Part shown: piece after piece, positions 1 through 7,335 of the stretch | How positions within the stretch are numbered: position 1 is the stretch's first letter | How the letters are laid out: the number at the start of each line of letters is the position of its first letter | Assembly (NCBI GenBank): GCA_015233485.1 | Contig: JADFXO010000010.1 | Span: 1-27,630, forward strand | DNA: 27,630 nucleotides | From: Nitrospirota bacterium | GTDB lineage: Bacteria > Nitrospirota > Thermodesulfovibrionia > Thermodesulfovibrionales > Magnetobacteriaceae | Reading direction: 5' to 3' | The notes under the pieces: generated by a model | Seen by the model: only the letters and a program-made list of their open reading frames with translations | The model's database searches: none | Told to the model about the DNA's origin: nothing | Made by a program: the position numbers and the translations under genes

Positions 1-141
1 ACATATTTCAGTCAGCCTAAAGTAATATTTAAGCCAATTTTTTGCAAAATTGATCCTATGCCTGCTTCCCATGACAAATATTACACCAAACTCACGCTCT
101 CAGATCGTTCATTGAGAATTGCTGATATTTAGAAAAACTAT

Positions 142-170
142 TTGCTGTTTAACGTCCGGTTAGTTTAATA
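142..170 (+). promoter_or_regulatory. Putative sigma70 promoter of typA
   Basis: A TTGCTG -35-like box (142-147) is followed after 17 bp by TTAATA (165-170). It lies 39 bp before the typA start codon. The match is moderate and nothing else in the first 209 bases looks like a gene. Confidence 0.4.
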
Positions 171-209
171 TACAGGTTAGACTAAATCTAAAGGTGAACA
201 GGAAAAAAA

Positions 210-2024
210 ATGAAGAGACAAGACATAAGAAATATCGCGATAATCGCCCACGTTGACCATGGCAAGACGACATTAGTCGACGCCATGTTCAGACAGTCGG
301 GCGTATTTCGCTCCAATGAAAAGGTTCAGGAACGAGCCATGGACAGCAATGAGCTTGAACGCGAGCGCGGTATAACCATAATGGCTAAAAACACCGCCGT
401 TTTCTATGAGGGCGTGAAGATAAATATCGTCGATACGCCGGGACACGCGGACTTTGGCGGCGAGGTCGAGAGGACGCTTAAGATGGTTGACGGTGTGCTC
501 TTGTTAGTGGACGCCTCAGAGGGGCCGCTTCCGCAGACGCGCTTTGTGCTAAAGAAGGCCCTTGAGCTTGAGCTGCCGCAGATAGTTGTGATAAACAAAA
601 TCGACCGCCCGGACGCCAGGATTCAGGCCGTTGTGAATGAGGTATATGATTTATTCATAGATCTCGACGCGGTAGAAGATCAGTTGGACTTCCCTGTTGT
701 CTATACAAACGCGAAGTCAGGAACCGCCGCACTCCATCCCGAAGATAATGCCGGAGACCTGAAGCCCCTGTTTGAGGCCATATTAGAGAGGATCCCCCCG
801 CCGGACGATAAAAGAGACGAAATCCTGCAGATGCTGGTAACAAACATTGACTACAGCGACTACGTCGGGCGCCTTGCGATAGGGAAAATATTCTCCGGTA
901 CTGTGAAGGTGGGAGATATGGTCACGGTCTTGCTGGAAAAAAATGAGCTATCAAAGACAAAGGTAACGTCGATGTTTACGTTTGAGGGGCTTGGGCGGAT
1001 AGAGTCAAAAGAGGCCTGTTCGGGCGACATCATAGCCCTGTCCGGCATTGAGGGAATCAATATAGGCGACACGGTGTCAAACTACGAAAGCCCGCGGGCA
1101 CTGCCGCGTATAAAGGTGGACGAACCGACGATTTCTATGGTTTTCTCCGTAAACACGTCCCCGTTCGGCGGAAAGGAAGGAAAATACGTAACGTCCAGGC
1201 AGCTGCGCGAAAGGCTTGAGAAGGAACTCCTCTATAACGTATCTATAAGGGTTGATTTCTCGAATATGGATAGTTTTGAAGTGATGGGCAGAGGGGAGTT
1301 GCAGCTTGCGATTCTAATTGAGATGATACGCCGCGAGGGCTATGAACTTTCCGTAGGGATGCCCACCACGATTACAAAGGACATCGACGGCGTGCTTCAT
1401 GAGCCGATGGAAATACTTGTTATAGACATCCCCGAGGACTATGTCGGCGTGATTACAAAGCAGATAGGGATGAGAAAAGGCCGCATGACGAAGATGCACA
1501 ACAATGGATTTGGCCGCGTGAGGCTGGAATTCAGGATACCATCGAGGGGGTTGATAGGGTTTCGCTCACAGTTTTTGACCGATACCAGAGGGACAGGACT
1601 GTTAAACCATCTGTTTGACGGCTATGAGCCGTGGCAGGGTTCTCTGACGAGACGCCAAACCGGCGCGCTCATTGCCGACAGGGCGGGTAGGGCTACGGCA
1701 TATGCCATATTCCACCTGCAGCCGCGCGGCACCATGTTCACCGCAGAAAACACCCAAGTCTATGAAGGCATGATAGTCGGGGAAAACTCAAGGGAAAACG
1801 ACATCGATGTAAATATAGTCAAAGAAAAAAAGCTGACCAACATGAGGGCCTCAGGGGCAGACGACGCCCTCCTGCTCGTCCCTCCACGCCCGATGAACCT
1901 CGACTTAGCCCTTGAATTTATCAAAGAAGACGAACTCGTAGAGGTTACGCCCAACTCCATACGCATAAGGAAAAAAATCCTTCAGGCAAACAAACGCCCG
2001 AAACCAAAACAGGCGAAAGAGTGA
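210..2024 (+). CDS. typA: Ribosome-associated translational GTPase TypA/BipA
   Basis: TypA (BipA) is an EF-G-like GTPase that binds the 70S ribosome and assists 50S assembly and translation under stress; it acts in the cytoplasm. The 604-aa length is normal for the family. The G-domain motifs are all visible near the N-terminus: AHVDHGKTTL (P-loop), ERERGITI (switch I), DTPGHADFGGEVER (switch II) and NKIDRPDAR. EF-G-like domains II, III and V follow, with the BipA-specific C-terminal region containing GRGELQLAILIE and SRGLIGFRSQFLTDTRG. The ATG at 210 is preceded by a weak AGGTGA/CAGGAA ribosome site in an A-rich leader. It appears to be a single-gene unit; 33 bp after the stop begins copy 1 of a 99-bp two-hairpin repeat, which may also end transcription. 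Confidence 0.97.
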   Translation: MKRQDIRNIAIIAHVDHGKTTLVDAMFRQSGVFRSNEKVQERAMDSNELERERGITIMAKNTAVFYEGVKINIVDTPGHADFGGEVERTLKMVDGVLLLVDASEGPLPQTRFVLKKALELELPQIVVINKIDRPDARIQAVVNEVYDLFIDLDAVEDQLDFPVVYTNAKSGTAALHPEDNAGDLKPLFEAILERIPPPDDKRDEILQMLVTNIDYSDYVGRLAIGKIFSGTVKVGDMVTVLLEKNELSKTKVTSMFTFEGLGRIESKEACSGDIIALSGIEGINIGDTVSNYESPRALPRIKVDEPTISMVFSVNTSPFGGKEGKYVTSRQLRERLEKELLYNVSIRVDFSNMDSFEVMGRGELQLAILIEMIRREGYELSVGMPTTITKDIDGVLHEPMEILVIDIPEDYVGVITKQIGMRKGRMTKMHNNGFGRVRLEFRIPSRGLIGFRSQFLTDTRGTGLLNHLFDGYEPWQGSLTRRQTGALIADRAGRATAYAIFHLQPRGTMFTAENTQVYEGMIVGENSRENDIDVNIVKEKKLTNMRASGADDALLLVPPRPMNLDLALEFIKEDELVEVTPNSIRIRKKILQANKRPKPKQAKE

Positions 2025-2056
2025 CCACAGAGGCGCAGGGCAAAGGATTAAAAGAT

Positions 2057-2155
2057 TAAAGACGAAGGGGGATAATCCCCCTTCACCCCGTATTCTCGCA
2101 CATGTTTTATCTGTTGAATTTGGGCTGCCGCCTGTTGGCGGCTTCGGTACTCCGG
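2057..2155 (+). repeat. 99-bp two-hairpin dispersed repeat, copy 1
   Basis: This 99-bp stretch recurs at 14927-15025 (same strand) and 9545-9643 (opposite strand) with the same length. It starts TAAAGACGAAGG and ends GGTACTCCGG. It holds two inverted repeats: GAAGGGGGAT pairing with ATCCCCCTTC around one base, and GCCGCC-TGTT-GGCGGC. In copy 1 it lies between typA and the convergent small membrane gene. Confidence 0.9.
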
Positions 2156-2180
2156 TTAAAGGCTGTTGTGACGCGGTCTA

Positions 2181-2411
2181 TCAGCAGGATTTTTGCTTGG
2201 ACAGCAGCCATGAGGGAATTGGTATCCCTTTGGATGCCATAGCCTCAATTATCACGTCCTTCGTAGACGGCTTTACGCCGCCGCAAAACATCTTGCCATA
2301 GCCTTTACTCATATTCACAGCCGCCAAGAGGTAAACCAGCGCTATGGGCAAAAACAACGGCAACAACGGAAATACAATTATGACCGCCAATACAATAAGT
2401 AACTTTCTCAT
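2181..2411 (-). CDS. Small membrane protein of unknown function
   Basis: This 76-aa protein is not recognised. Residues 2-32 form one long, strongly hydrophobic segment rich in Leu, Ile, Val and Pro, followed by a short soluble tail (residues 34-76) with two Cys and a conserved-looking KPSTKDVIIEAMASKGIP stretch, so it is probably a single- or double-pass inner-membrane protein. A good sigma70 promoter (2418-2447) ends six bases before the ATG, and no Shine-Dalgarno sequence fits between them, so the mRNA may be leaderless. It converges on typA and is separate from the epimerase gene upstream. Support is coding character plus promoter only. Confidence 0.55.
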   Translation of the reverse strand: MRKLLIVLAVIIVFPLLPLFLPIALVYLLAAVNMSKGYGKMFCGGVKPSTKDVIIEAMASKGIPIPSWLLSKQKSC

Positions 2412-2417
2412 AGATCT

Positions 2418-2447
2418 ATTATATTATAATGAAATAAATATTTTCAA
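2418..2447 (-). promoter_or_regulatory. Sigma70 promoter, possibly giving a leaderless mRNA
   Basis: On the minus strand TTGAAA (2442-2447), an 18-bp spacer and a perfect TATAAT (2418-2423) are present. Only AGATCT separates the -10 box from the ATG of the 76-aa gene, so the expected transcription start falls on or beside the start codon. Confidence 0.5.
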
Positions 2448-2499
2448 GCCCGGAGAGACCCATTTTTCAAGCCCAAGGTCAAACGCATTACACCTCTGA

Positions 2500-3414
2500 T
2501 TACTTATCGCTGACAATATCTCTTAATGCGCTGTCAATGCCCGTATATTTAAATCTGAACCCGTTGGAAAGAAGTTTCTGAGGGACGGTTCGCTGACCTT
2601 GTAAAACCACAGTGCTGACCTCTCCCAAGGCCAGCTTTAGGACAAACTCCGGCACTGGGGGCAAAAAATAAGACTTATCCAACGCTGCCGCCAAAGCCTG
2701 TGAAAAATCACGATTGCTCACAGTTTCCGGTGACGTGCAATTTATCGGGCCTTCAATTTTATCGTTTTTTATGATAAAGATAAATATTTCGAGGAGATCA
2801 TCAATATGTATCCACGGAAACCACTGCCTTCCGCTTCCCAAAGGACTGCCAAGATTTAATTTAAATGCAGGCAGCATAGCCTTTAATGCACCGCCGTTTT
2901 TACCTAAAACAACTCCAAACCTTGTTATTGCCACTCTGGCGGCACTTTTGGCCGCCATTGCTGATGACTCCCACTCTTGCGCCGTCTTTGCTAAAAAATC
3001 ACTGCCCGCAGGGGTGTGCTCATCAACCAAATCCTCACCCGTATTGCCGTAATAACCGGTTGCAGAGGTGCTGATTAAGACCGTCTTTTTACCCTCTCTG
3101 TGCCTGATAAGCGCATTGGCCAAGGAACGAGTAGTAAACACCCTGCTTTCTCTTATTAGTTTTTTGGACTGTTCGCTCCACCGTGTAAATATTGGGGAAC
3201 CTGCAAGGTTTATCGCAATATCGCAATCAGCCACGGCTTCATACCAACTGCCATCCTCCATAGGATTACCGATGATAGGCGTAACCCCGGAGGGAAGGGC
3301 ATTGCTGATTTCCCCTCCTCTTATTAGCGCGATTACCTCAATCCCCTCATCCAGCAGCTTTTTACAAAGCCGACTTCCTACAAAACCCGTAGCGCCTGTA
3401 ATGAAAACCTTCAT
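2500..3414 (-). CDS. TIGR01777-type NAD(P)-dependent epimerase (SDR39U1/YfcH-like)
   Basis: This is a 304-aa atypical short-chain dehydrogenase of the TIGR01777/SDR39U1 group, for which no substrate is established. The N-terminus has the nucleotide-binding glycine motif GATGFVG (residues 7-13). The family hallmarks AINLAGSPIFTRW, STSATGYYG and the IHIDDLLEIF region follow, and the C-terminus holds the DUF1731-like segment with VLQGQRTVPQKLLSNGF. Length is typical for the family. The ATG at 3414 is preceded by only a weak ribosome site. It lies downstream of the glutathionylspermidine-synthase-like gene on the same strand, 59 bp away, with a 16-bp tandem repeat in the gap, so it may be the last gene of that unit. 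Confidence 0.9.
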   Translation of the reverse strand: MKVFITGATGFVGSRLCKKLLDEGIEVIALIRGGEISNALPSGVTPIIGNPMEDGSWYEAVADCDIAINLAGSPIFTRWSEQSKKLIRESRVFTTRSLANALIRHREGKKTVLISTSATGYYGNTGEDLVDEHTPAGSDFLAKTAQEWESSAMAAKSAARVAITRFGVVLGKNGGALKAMLPAFKLNLGSPLGSGRQWFPWIHIDDLLEIFIFIIKNDKIEGPINCTSPETVSNRDFSQALAAALDKSYFLPPVPEFVLKLALGEVSTVVLQGQRTVPQKLLSNGFRFKYTGIDSALRDIVSDK

Positions 3415-3430
3415 TAGATGATCTTAACAC

Positions 3431-3467
3431 ACTCAGGGGCAATAATACTCAGGGGCAATAACACTCA
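3431..3467. repeat. Short tandem repeat, 2.3 units of 16 bp
   Basis: The unit ACTCAGGGGCAATAAY occurs at 3431-3446 and 3447-3462, followed by a partial ACTCA. It sits in the gap between the epimerase and synthase genes, where the epimerase ribosome-binding region should be. Confidence 0.8.
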
Positions 3468-3473
3468 AACGCA

Positions 3474-4658
3474 TCAACCTTCGACGATGTGGCCGGCGAA
3501 CGGGGAATTGTTGTGGATTATACCCTTTTCTCTCCTGAAGCCCAGCCCGCATGGCTCGTATGAGAAAAATACGCCGGCCTGGTAAAACCTCCCCTCGTTG
3601 TCCTTGGGAAATCGTGCATACTCCTGATATACGCTTCGATACGCGCCGTATTCGCCGTCGTTAGACAGGACAGTCCTTCCTGTTTTATCTATAATTGAGA
3701 CGTTTTGCCCTTCCCTTCCAAGTGTCTTTTTCTCTACGTATGATTTACCCAACAAAGGCTGCAATGACGTCTCAAGCAGCAGTGGGTGGCCGCGGTACAT
3801 ATCCCACAGTATTTTTAATAACCCCTTTGACTGAAACAGGAGCGCGTAGGGCGGGTTGAGCAAAACGGCCTTTTCATTTCTCAGCACATCGGTAAGTATT
3901 GACGCCAGTTCCGGTTCATAGAGGCTTATAAACTCATATGGCAGTAGTTTAAACCAGTAGTCGTACCTATAGTAACGCTCTGAGTCTTTTAAGAAGATTC
4001 CATCGCTGTTTGAAAAAAACACCTTATCTACAAACTCGAAATCAGTAATAAAACCCGCCTCAAACGCGGTCTCCTCTATCAGCCGCGCGGTGTTTTCGTC
4101 TTCGGCAAAGCCGCCGGGCGATGAGAACAAGGCGCGGGTAATGTCTCGTAAACTGCCCGCAAACTCAGGATTTAGCCCCTTTATTCTTATAAACGATTCC
4201 TTTAACGCCTCGTATAACGAGTTATACTGCATGGTCTCGTCCATCTTATTATGCCTGAGGAGCATCCACTGGATGATTGCCGTCTCAAAGATAAGGGAAG
4301 GCGTGTCGGCATTAAACTCGATAAGTTTTATAGGAATTCCATCAATGCCCCCGGCAAGGTCAAAACGCCCTATGAGATGGGTATGCCGCTCATCCTCCCA
4401 TGTATGCTCAATCATAGGGGCGAGGGATTCGTCGATGTCAAGCAGATGATACAGACGGTTTTCGATGGCGAACTCTGCCGCGTGTATAAACATATCGTAA
4501 AGCTCTTCGGCGGCCTTATAATAATTGTCGCCTTCGGCCTCGGTAATGCAGACTAGCTCGTCGGCTATGGAGGGCGCCGCACCCGGCGTCTGGTACCATG
4601 TATAGCCTATTTCATTGTAAATGCCTTCATGGATGGGATTGATTTTTATGATTTTCAC
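3474..4658 (-). CDS. Glutathionylspermidine synthase-like ATP-grasp enzyme (GSP_synth family)
   Basis: The 394-aa protein matches the glutathionylspermidine synthase preATP-grasp family (YgiC/YjfC-like), stand-alone ligases without the amidase half of E. coli Gss. The family fold forms an amide bond with ATP; the true substrates of stand-alone members are uncertain. Visible hallmarks are RFDLAG followed by IKLIEFNADTPSLIFE, the NPPYALLFQSKG segment, KSYVEKKTLGREG, and a C-terminal FYQAGVFFSYEPCGLGFRRE stretch. It begins six bases after the lipoprotein gene stop, so the two are co-transcribed and probably act together. UPF0323 lipoproteins are known next to this enzyme in Epsilonproteobacteria. 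Confidence 0.9.
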   Translation of the reverse strand: MKIIKINPIHEGIYNEIGYTWYQTPGAAPSIADELVCITEAEGDNYYKAAEELYDMFIHAAEFAIENRLYHLLDIDESLAPMIEHTWEDERHTHLIGRFDLAGGIDGIPIKLIEFNADTPSLIFETAIIQWMLLRHNKMDETMQYNSLYEALKESFIRIKGLNPEFAGSLRDITRALFSSPGGFAEDENTARLIEETAFEAGFITDFEFVDKVFFSNSDGIFLKDSERYYRYDYWFKLLPYEFISLYEPELASILTDVLRNEKAVLLNPPYALLFQSKGLLKILWDMYRGHPLLLETSLQPLLGKSYVEKKTLGREGQNVSIIDKTGRTVLSNDGEYGAYRSVYQEYARFPKDNEGRFYQAGVFFSYEPCGLGFRREKGIIHNNSPFAGHIVEG

Positions 4659-4664
4659 CGGCTC

Positions 4665-5303
4665 TTAACCTGATGATCTGCCGAAAAGCGCTGAAAAGAA
4701 ACCTCCGCGTTTCATGCCTGTACCGGCTTTGCCGTAGGATTCTCTGCCGCCATATCTGCCGCCTGCCGGGACACCACCTACTTCGATGCCACCTCCATGC
4801 AAACCGCCATACCTGCCGCCTCCTAAGGAGTATTGCGGGGAGTCGTCACGTCCGGTTTTTCTTGTAATAATTGCTTTGTTGGCGAGGGTCTGCCTGTAAA
4901 TACTATCGTTGGCGTAGACATGCGACGAGATAAAATATGTCCTGCCAAGCATATAGCCGAACAGCCCTGAGGCAAGCACCGTCCCAAGGCCAAGCCCAAA
5001 ATCGTTAGGGGCGTCTCTAATCATCGTCTCGGCCTGCTGTTGAGGGATTATCTCGACGGCGCCGTCTATGTGGGTTACCATAACGCCAGAACATTTGCTT
5101 GGCACCTCGCTGACGATTTTAAATTGCCCTTGCTCTACTTCCTGAACCTCCGTAATAACTCCGTATTTCTGCAGAGGCGTTGCAGTGTTTGCAAACTGTG
5201 GAGGGCAGTCCTTCAGCTCCGGCGAACAGCCTGATGTCGTTAACAAGGCATTAGCGAGGAAAAATATCCCGCCAACCGACGCAGTCTTAATTTTTCTATA
5301 CAT
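4665..5303 (-). CDS. UPF0323-like lipoprotein
   Basis: This 212-aa protein begins with a charged MYRK, a hydrophobic stretch, and a lipobox-like TTSGC with Cys26, so it is probably lipid-anchored; the lipobox lacks the usual Leu at -3 and is weak. A central region (about residues 48-95) resembles UPF0323 lipoproteins: GVITEVQEVEQGQFKIVSE, then HIDGAVEIIPQQQAETMI. A short hydrophobic Gly-rich span (FGLGLGTVLASGLFGYMLG) follows. The C-terminus is low-complexity and rich in Gly, Arg and Tyr (GGGRYGGLHGGG). Its function is unknown. It leads a two-gene unit with the synthase-like gene. A TTGTCA-17 bp-TAGGAT promoter candidate (minus strand, 5312-5340) lies just before the start. Confidence 0.75.
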   Translation of the reverse strand: MYRKIKTASVGGIFFLANALLTTSGCSPELKDCPPQFANTATPLQKYGVITEVQEVEQGQFKIVSEVPSKCSGVMVTHIDGAVEIIPQQQAETMIRDAPNDFGLGLGTVLASGLFGYMLGRTYFISSHVYANDSIYRQTLANKAIITRKTGRDDSPQYSLGGGRYGGLHGGGIEVGGVPAGGRYGGRESYGKAGTGMKRGGFFSALFGRSSG

Positions 5304-5474
5304 CTCACATCATCCTATCACATAACCTGGCCTATGACAATGGCAATCGAGAGCGAAATTGCCTCGACCACTATCACGCCACCGCTCCATCAAACAAATT
5401 ACCACATCGACGGCGTTTTCGTCAAACGCAGGGCTGTCAAAACTCCCCCTGAAAGAGGTAGAGTTTTTAAAACA

Positions 5475-5561
5475 GGTAATTTACCTATCATATCGTCGAT
5501 TAATCCTATTATAAAACCTTCCTTCCACCTATTGATACGGAAATTTCATTCATGCGATAAT
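5475..5561 (+). promoter_or_regulatory. Shared promoter module, copy a (cytochrome/CuA operon)
   Basis: The module holds GGTAATTTACCTAT (5475-5488), a second CCTAT at 5505-5509 exactly 21 bp after the first, 22 bp, TTGATA (5532-5537), 18 bp, and GATAAT (5556-5561) preceded by TGC. The same arrangement recurs at three other operons in the window. The predicted start is about 44 bases before the cytochrome c ATG. The remaining upstream part of this 308-base gap (5304-5474) shows no convincing gene. Confidence 0.8.
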
Positions 5562-5611
5562 TTAATAACTTAAGATTTAGCTTAGGGAAAACTAAAATTA
5601 TGGAGGCACAA

Positions 5612-5932
5612 ATGAAAATCATGTACTATGCTTTGGCGTTAGTGTTGTCGGTATTTATGGCATCCGCGGTTTTGTATGCGGAAAATATCGAAAACGGGGA
5701 AAAACTGTTTAAGGACACTAAGTTAGGCGGGTCTGCCAGTGGAAAAAGCTGCAATTCCTGTCATCCTGCCGGAAAAGGAATTGACTCCGCAAAATTCGCG
5801 GCAAATAATTCACCCGAGGATGCTGTCAACAAGTGTATCGTGGGCGCGCTCAAGGGTAAGGTGCTGCCAAAGGATTCCCCTGAAATGAAGGATATGGTGG
5901 CGTATATGAAATCTCTTGGCAATAAGAAATAA
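5612..5932 (+). CDS. Periplasmic monohaem cytochrome c
   Basis: The 106-aa precursor has a signal peptide (residues 1 to about 23, ending SAVLYA) and one haem c motif, CNSCH, at residues 47-51. A methionine-containing C-terminal helix (DMVAYMKSLG) is present, and the distal haem ligand is probably one of the late Met residues. It is a small soluble electron carrier. I use the ATG at 5612 because GGAGG lies at 5602-5606; an upstream in-frame ATG overlaps that ribosome site. It is the first gene after promoter module a and is followed 56 bp later by the Tat phosphoesterase. Confidence 0.93.
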   Translation: MKIMYYALALVLSVFMASAVLYAENIENGEKLFKDTKLGGSASGKSCNSCHPAGKGIDSAKFAANNSPEDAVNKCIVGALKGKVLPKDSPEMKDMVAYMKSLGNKK

Positions 5933-5988
5933 CGGAACTTTCGGATTATGCCGATATATCAAAAGTAAATCTAACCAGGGAGGTAAGC

Positions 5989-6882
5989 ATGGGAATGGAC
6001 AGACGGGATTTTCTAAAGTTGATTGGAATAGGCGGTGCGGTGATTGTCGTAAAAACGGGGAATTTAGCCGGCGCGGCAGATAAAGAAATGGCCGGGGACA
6101 CGCTTACCTTCCTTCAGTTATCCGATACTCACTGGGGTTTTAATGATCCAAAGATAAACCCTGATTTTGCAGGCACACTGAAAAAAGGCATCGCACAGAT
6201 CAACAGCATGAAATCGCAGCCTGATTTTATCATATTCACCGGCGATGTGACTCATACGACGGACGACCCAAAGGAACGGCGAAGGCGTATGGGAGAAGCC
6301 CGTGAAATCATAGGCGGGTTGAGGGTGAAAGATATTAAGATGATGCCTGGGGAACATGACGCGGGACTGGACAACGGCGAGGCCTTTCAGGAGTATTTTG
6401 GCAAGACCCATTACACGTTCCAGCATAAAGGTGTGCATTTCATAGTTGTGGATAATGCGTCCGATCCTAATTCCAGCATCGGCGACACGCAGTTGCAGTG
6501 GTTAAGCGCTGAACTGGGCAAACTGGACAAAGATTCGCGGATCGTGGTTTTCGCCCATCGTCCTCTCTTTGACCTGTATCCGCAATGGGATTGGGCGACT
6601 AGCGACGGGGCCAAGGCCATAGATATCCTGATGCCATACAAAAACGTTGTCGTCTTTTACGGGCACATCCACCAGGAACACCATCACATGACCGGACACA
6701 TTGAGCATCATGCCGCCAGAGGAATGCTGTTTCCCTTGCCGGCGCCCGGCTCTGTCCCAAAACGTGTGCAGCTTCCCTGGGATAGCGCGCACCCATATAA
6801 AGGTGTGGGATATCGGAGCGCGACACCAAAGACGAACGAGTACGGCTACGTGTTAACAGAGTTTCCAATAATAAAAACATAA
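5989..6882 (+). CDS. Tat-exported calcineurin-like metallophosphoesterase
   Basis: The 297-aa protein carries a twin-arginine signal (DRRDFLKLIGIGGA), so it should be exported folded. Metallophosphoesterase motifs appear in order: SDTHWG, FTGDVTHT (GDxxH type), GEHD in place of the usual GNHE or GNHD, FAHRPL, and YGHIHQEHH (GHxH). The family binds two metals and hydrolyses phosphoesters; the substrate here is unknown. GGGAGG sits five bases before the ATG at 5989. The gene lies between a cytochrome c and a CuA protein, a context suggesting a periplasmic redox or respiratory role. The Asn-to-Glu change in the GNHE box is a real deviation from the consensus. Confidence 0.9.
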   Translation: MGMDRRDFLKLIGIGGAVIVVKTGNLAGAADKEMAGDTLTFLQLSDTHWGFNDPKINPDFAGTLKKGIAQINSMKSQPDFIIFTGDVTHTTDDPKERRRRMGEAREIIGGLRVKDIKMMPGEHDAGLDNGEAFQEYFGKTHYTFQHKGVHFIVVDNASDPNSSIGDTQLQWLSAELGKLDKDSRIVVFAHRPLFDLYPQWDWATSDGAKAIDILMPYKNVVVFYGHIHQEHHHMTGHIEHHAARGMLFPLPAPGSVPKRVQLPWDSAHPYKGVGYRSATPKTNEYGYVLTEFPIIKT

Positions 6883-6904
6883 AGGATACTATGGAGGATA
6901 TTTT

Positions 6905-7312
6905 ATGAAAAAAGTCCATCTACTGCGGATATTAAGCGTTGTCATGGCAATCGCTTTGGCTTATACTTTAATTCCCTTGTTCTCCGGGCGTTTGGCGGCG
7001 GAAAGTGAGTCCCTGCAAAATCCTCAGGCGGCGCAAGTAAATACAATTAAGATTACCGCGAAAAAGTTTGAGTATTCGCCAAGAAAGATAAGATTAAAGA
7101 AGGGGGTTGAGGTGGTCCTTGAGCTTACGTCATTGGACAGACATCACGGATTTAAATGTCCCGGGTTGGGGGTACGCGCCGATATTTACCCTGGCAAAGT
7201 TACCAGCGTGCGTCTAACACCTCAAAAAGCCGGCACTTACGAGTTCCACTGTGACAGCTATTGTGGAAGCGGCCATGAAGAAATGTCAGGGGATATTATA
7301 GTCGAAGACTAA
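6905..7312 (+). CDS. One-domain CuA-type cupredoxin, exported
   Basis: The 135-aa protein has an N-terminal signal or anchor helix (about residues 5-27) and one cupredoxin domain (about 46-135). All five side-chain ligands of a binuclear CuA centre can be read: His81, then Cys116-x3-Cys120-x3-His124-x2-Met127 in CDSYCGSGHEEM. This is the motif of cytochrome oxidase subunit II and nitrous oxide reductase, but neither the two-helix COX2 hairpin nor a NosZ propeller is present, and no oxidase subunit I is nearby. It could pass electrons from the cytochrome c two genes upstream, or handle copper. GGAGG precedes the ATG. It is third in the operon, 22 bp after the phosphoesterase. Confidence 0.9.
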   Translation: MKKVHLLRILSVVMAIALAYTLIPLFSGRLAAESESLQNPQAAQVNTIKITAKKFEYSPRKIRLKKGVEVVLELTSLDRHHGFKCPGLGVRADIYPGKVTSVRLTPQKAGTYEFHCDSYCGSGHEEMSGDIIVED

Positions 7313-7335
7313 CCTGTTGCGGGGAGCCTGAGTAA

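Noticed and set aside
5334..5573. 79-aa open frame upstream of the cytochrome c gene
   Set aside because: It overlaps promoter module a completely, has no ribosome site, and reads as low-quality protein; the regulatory reading explains the sequence better.
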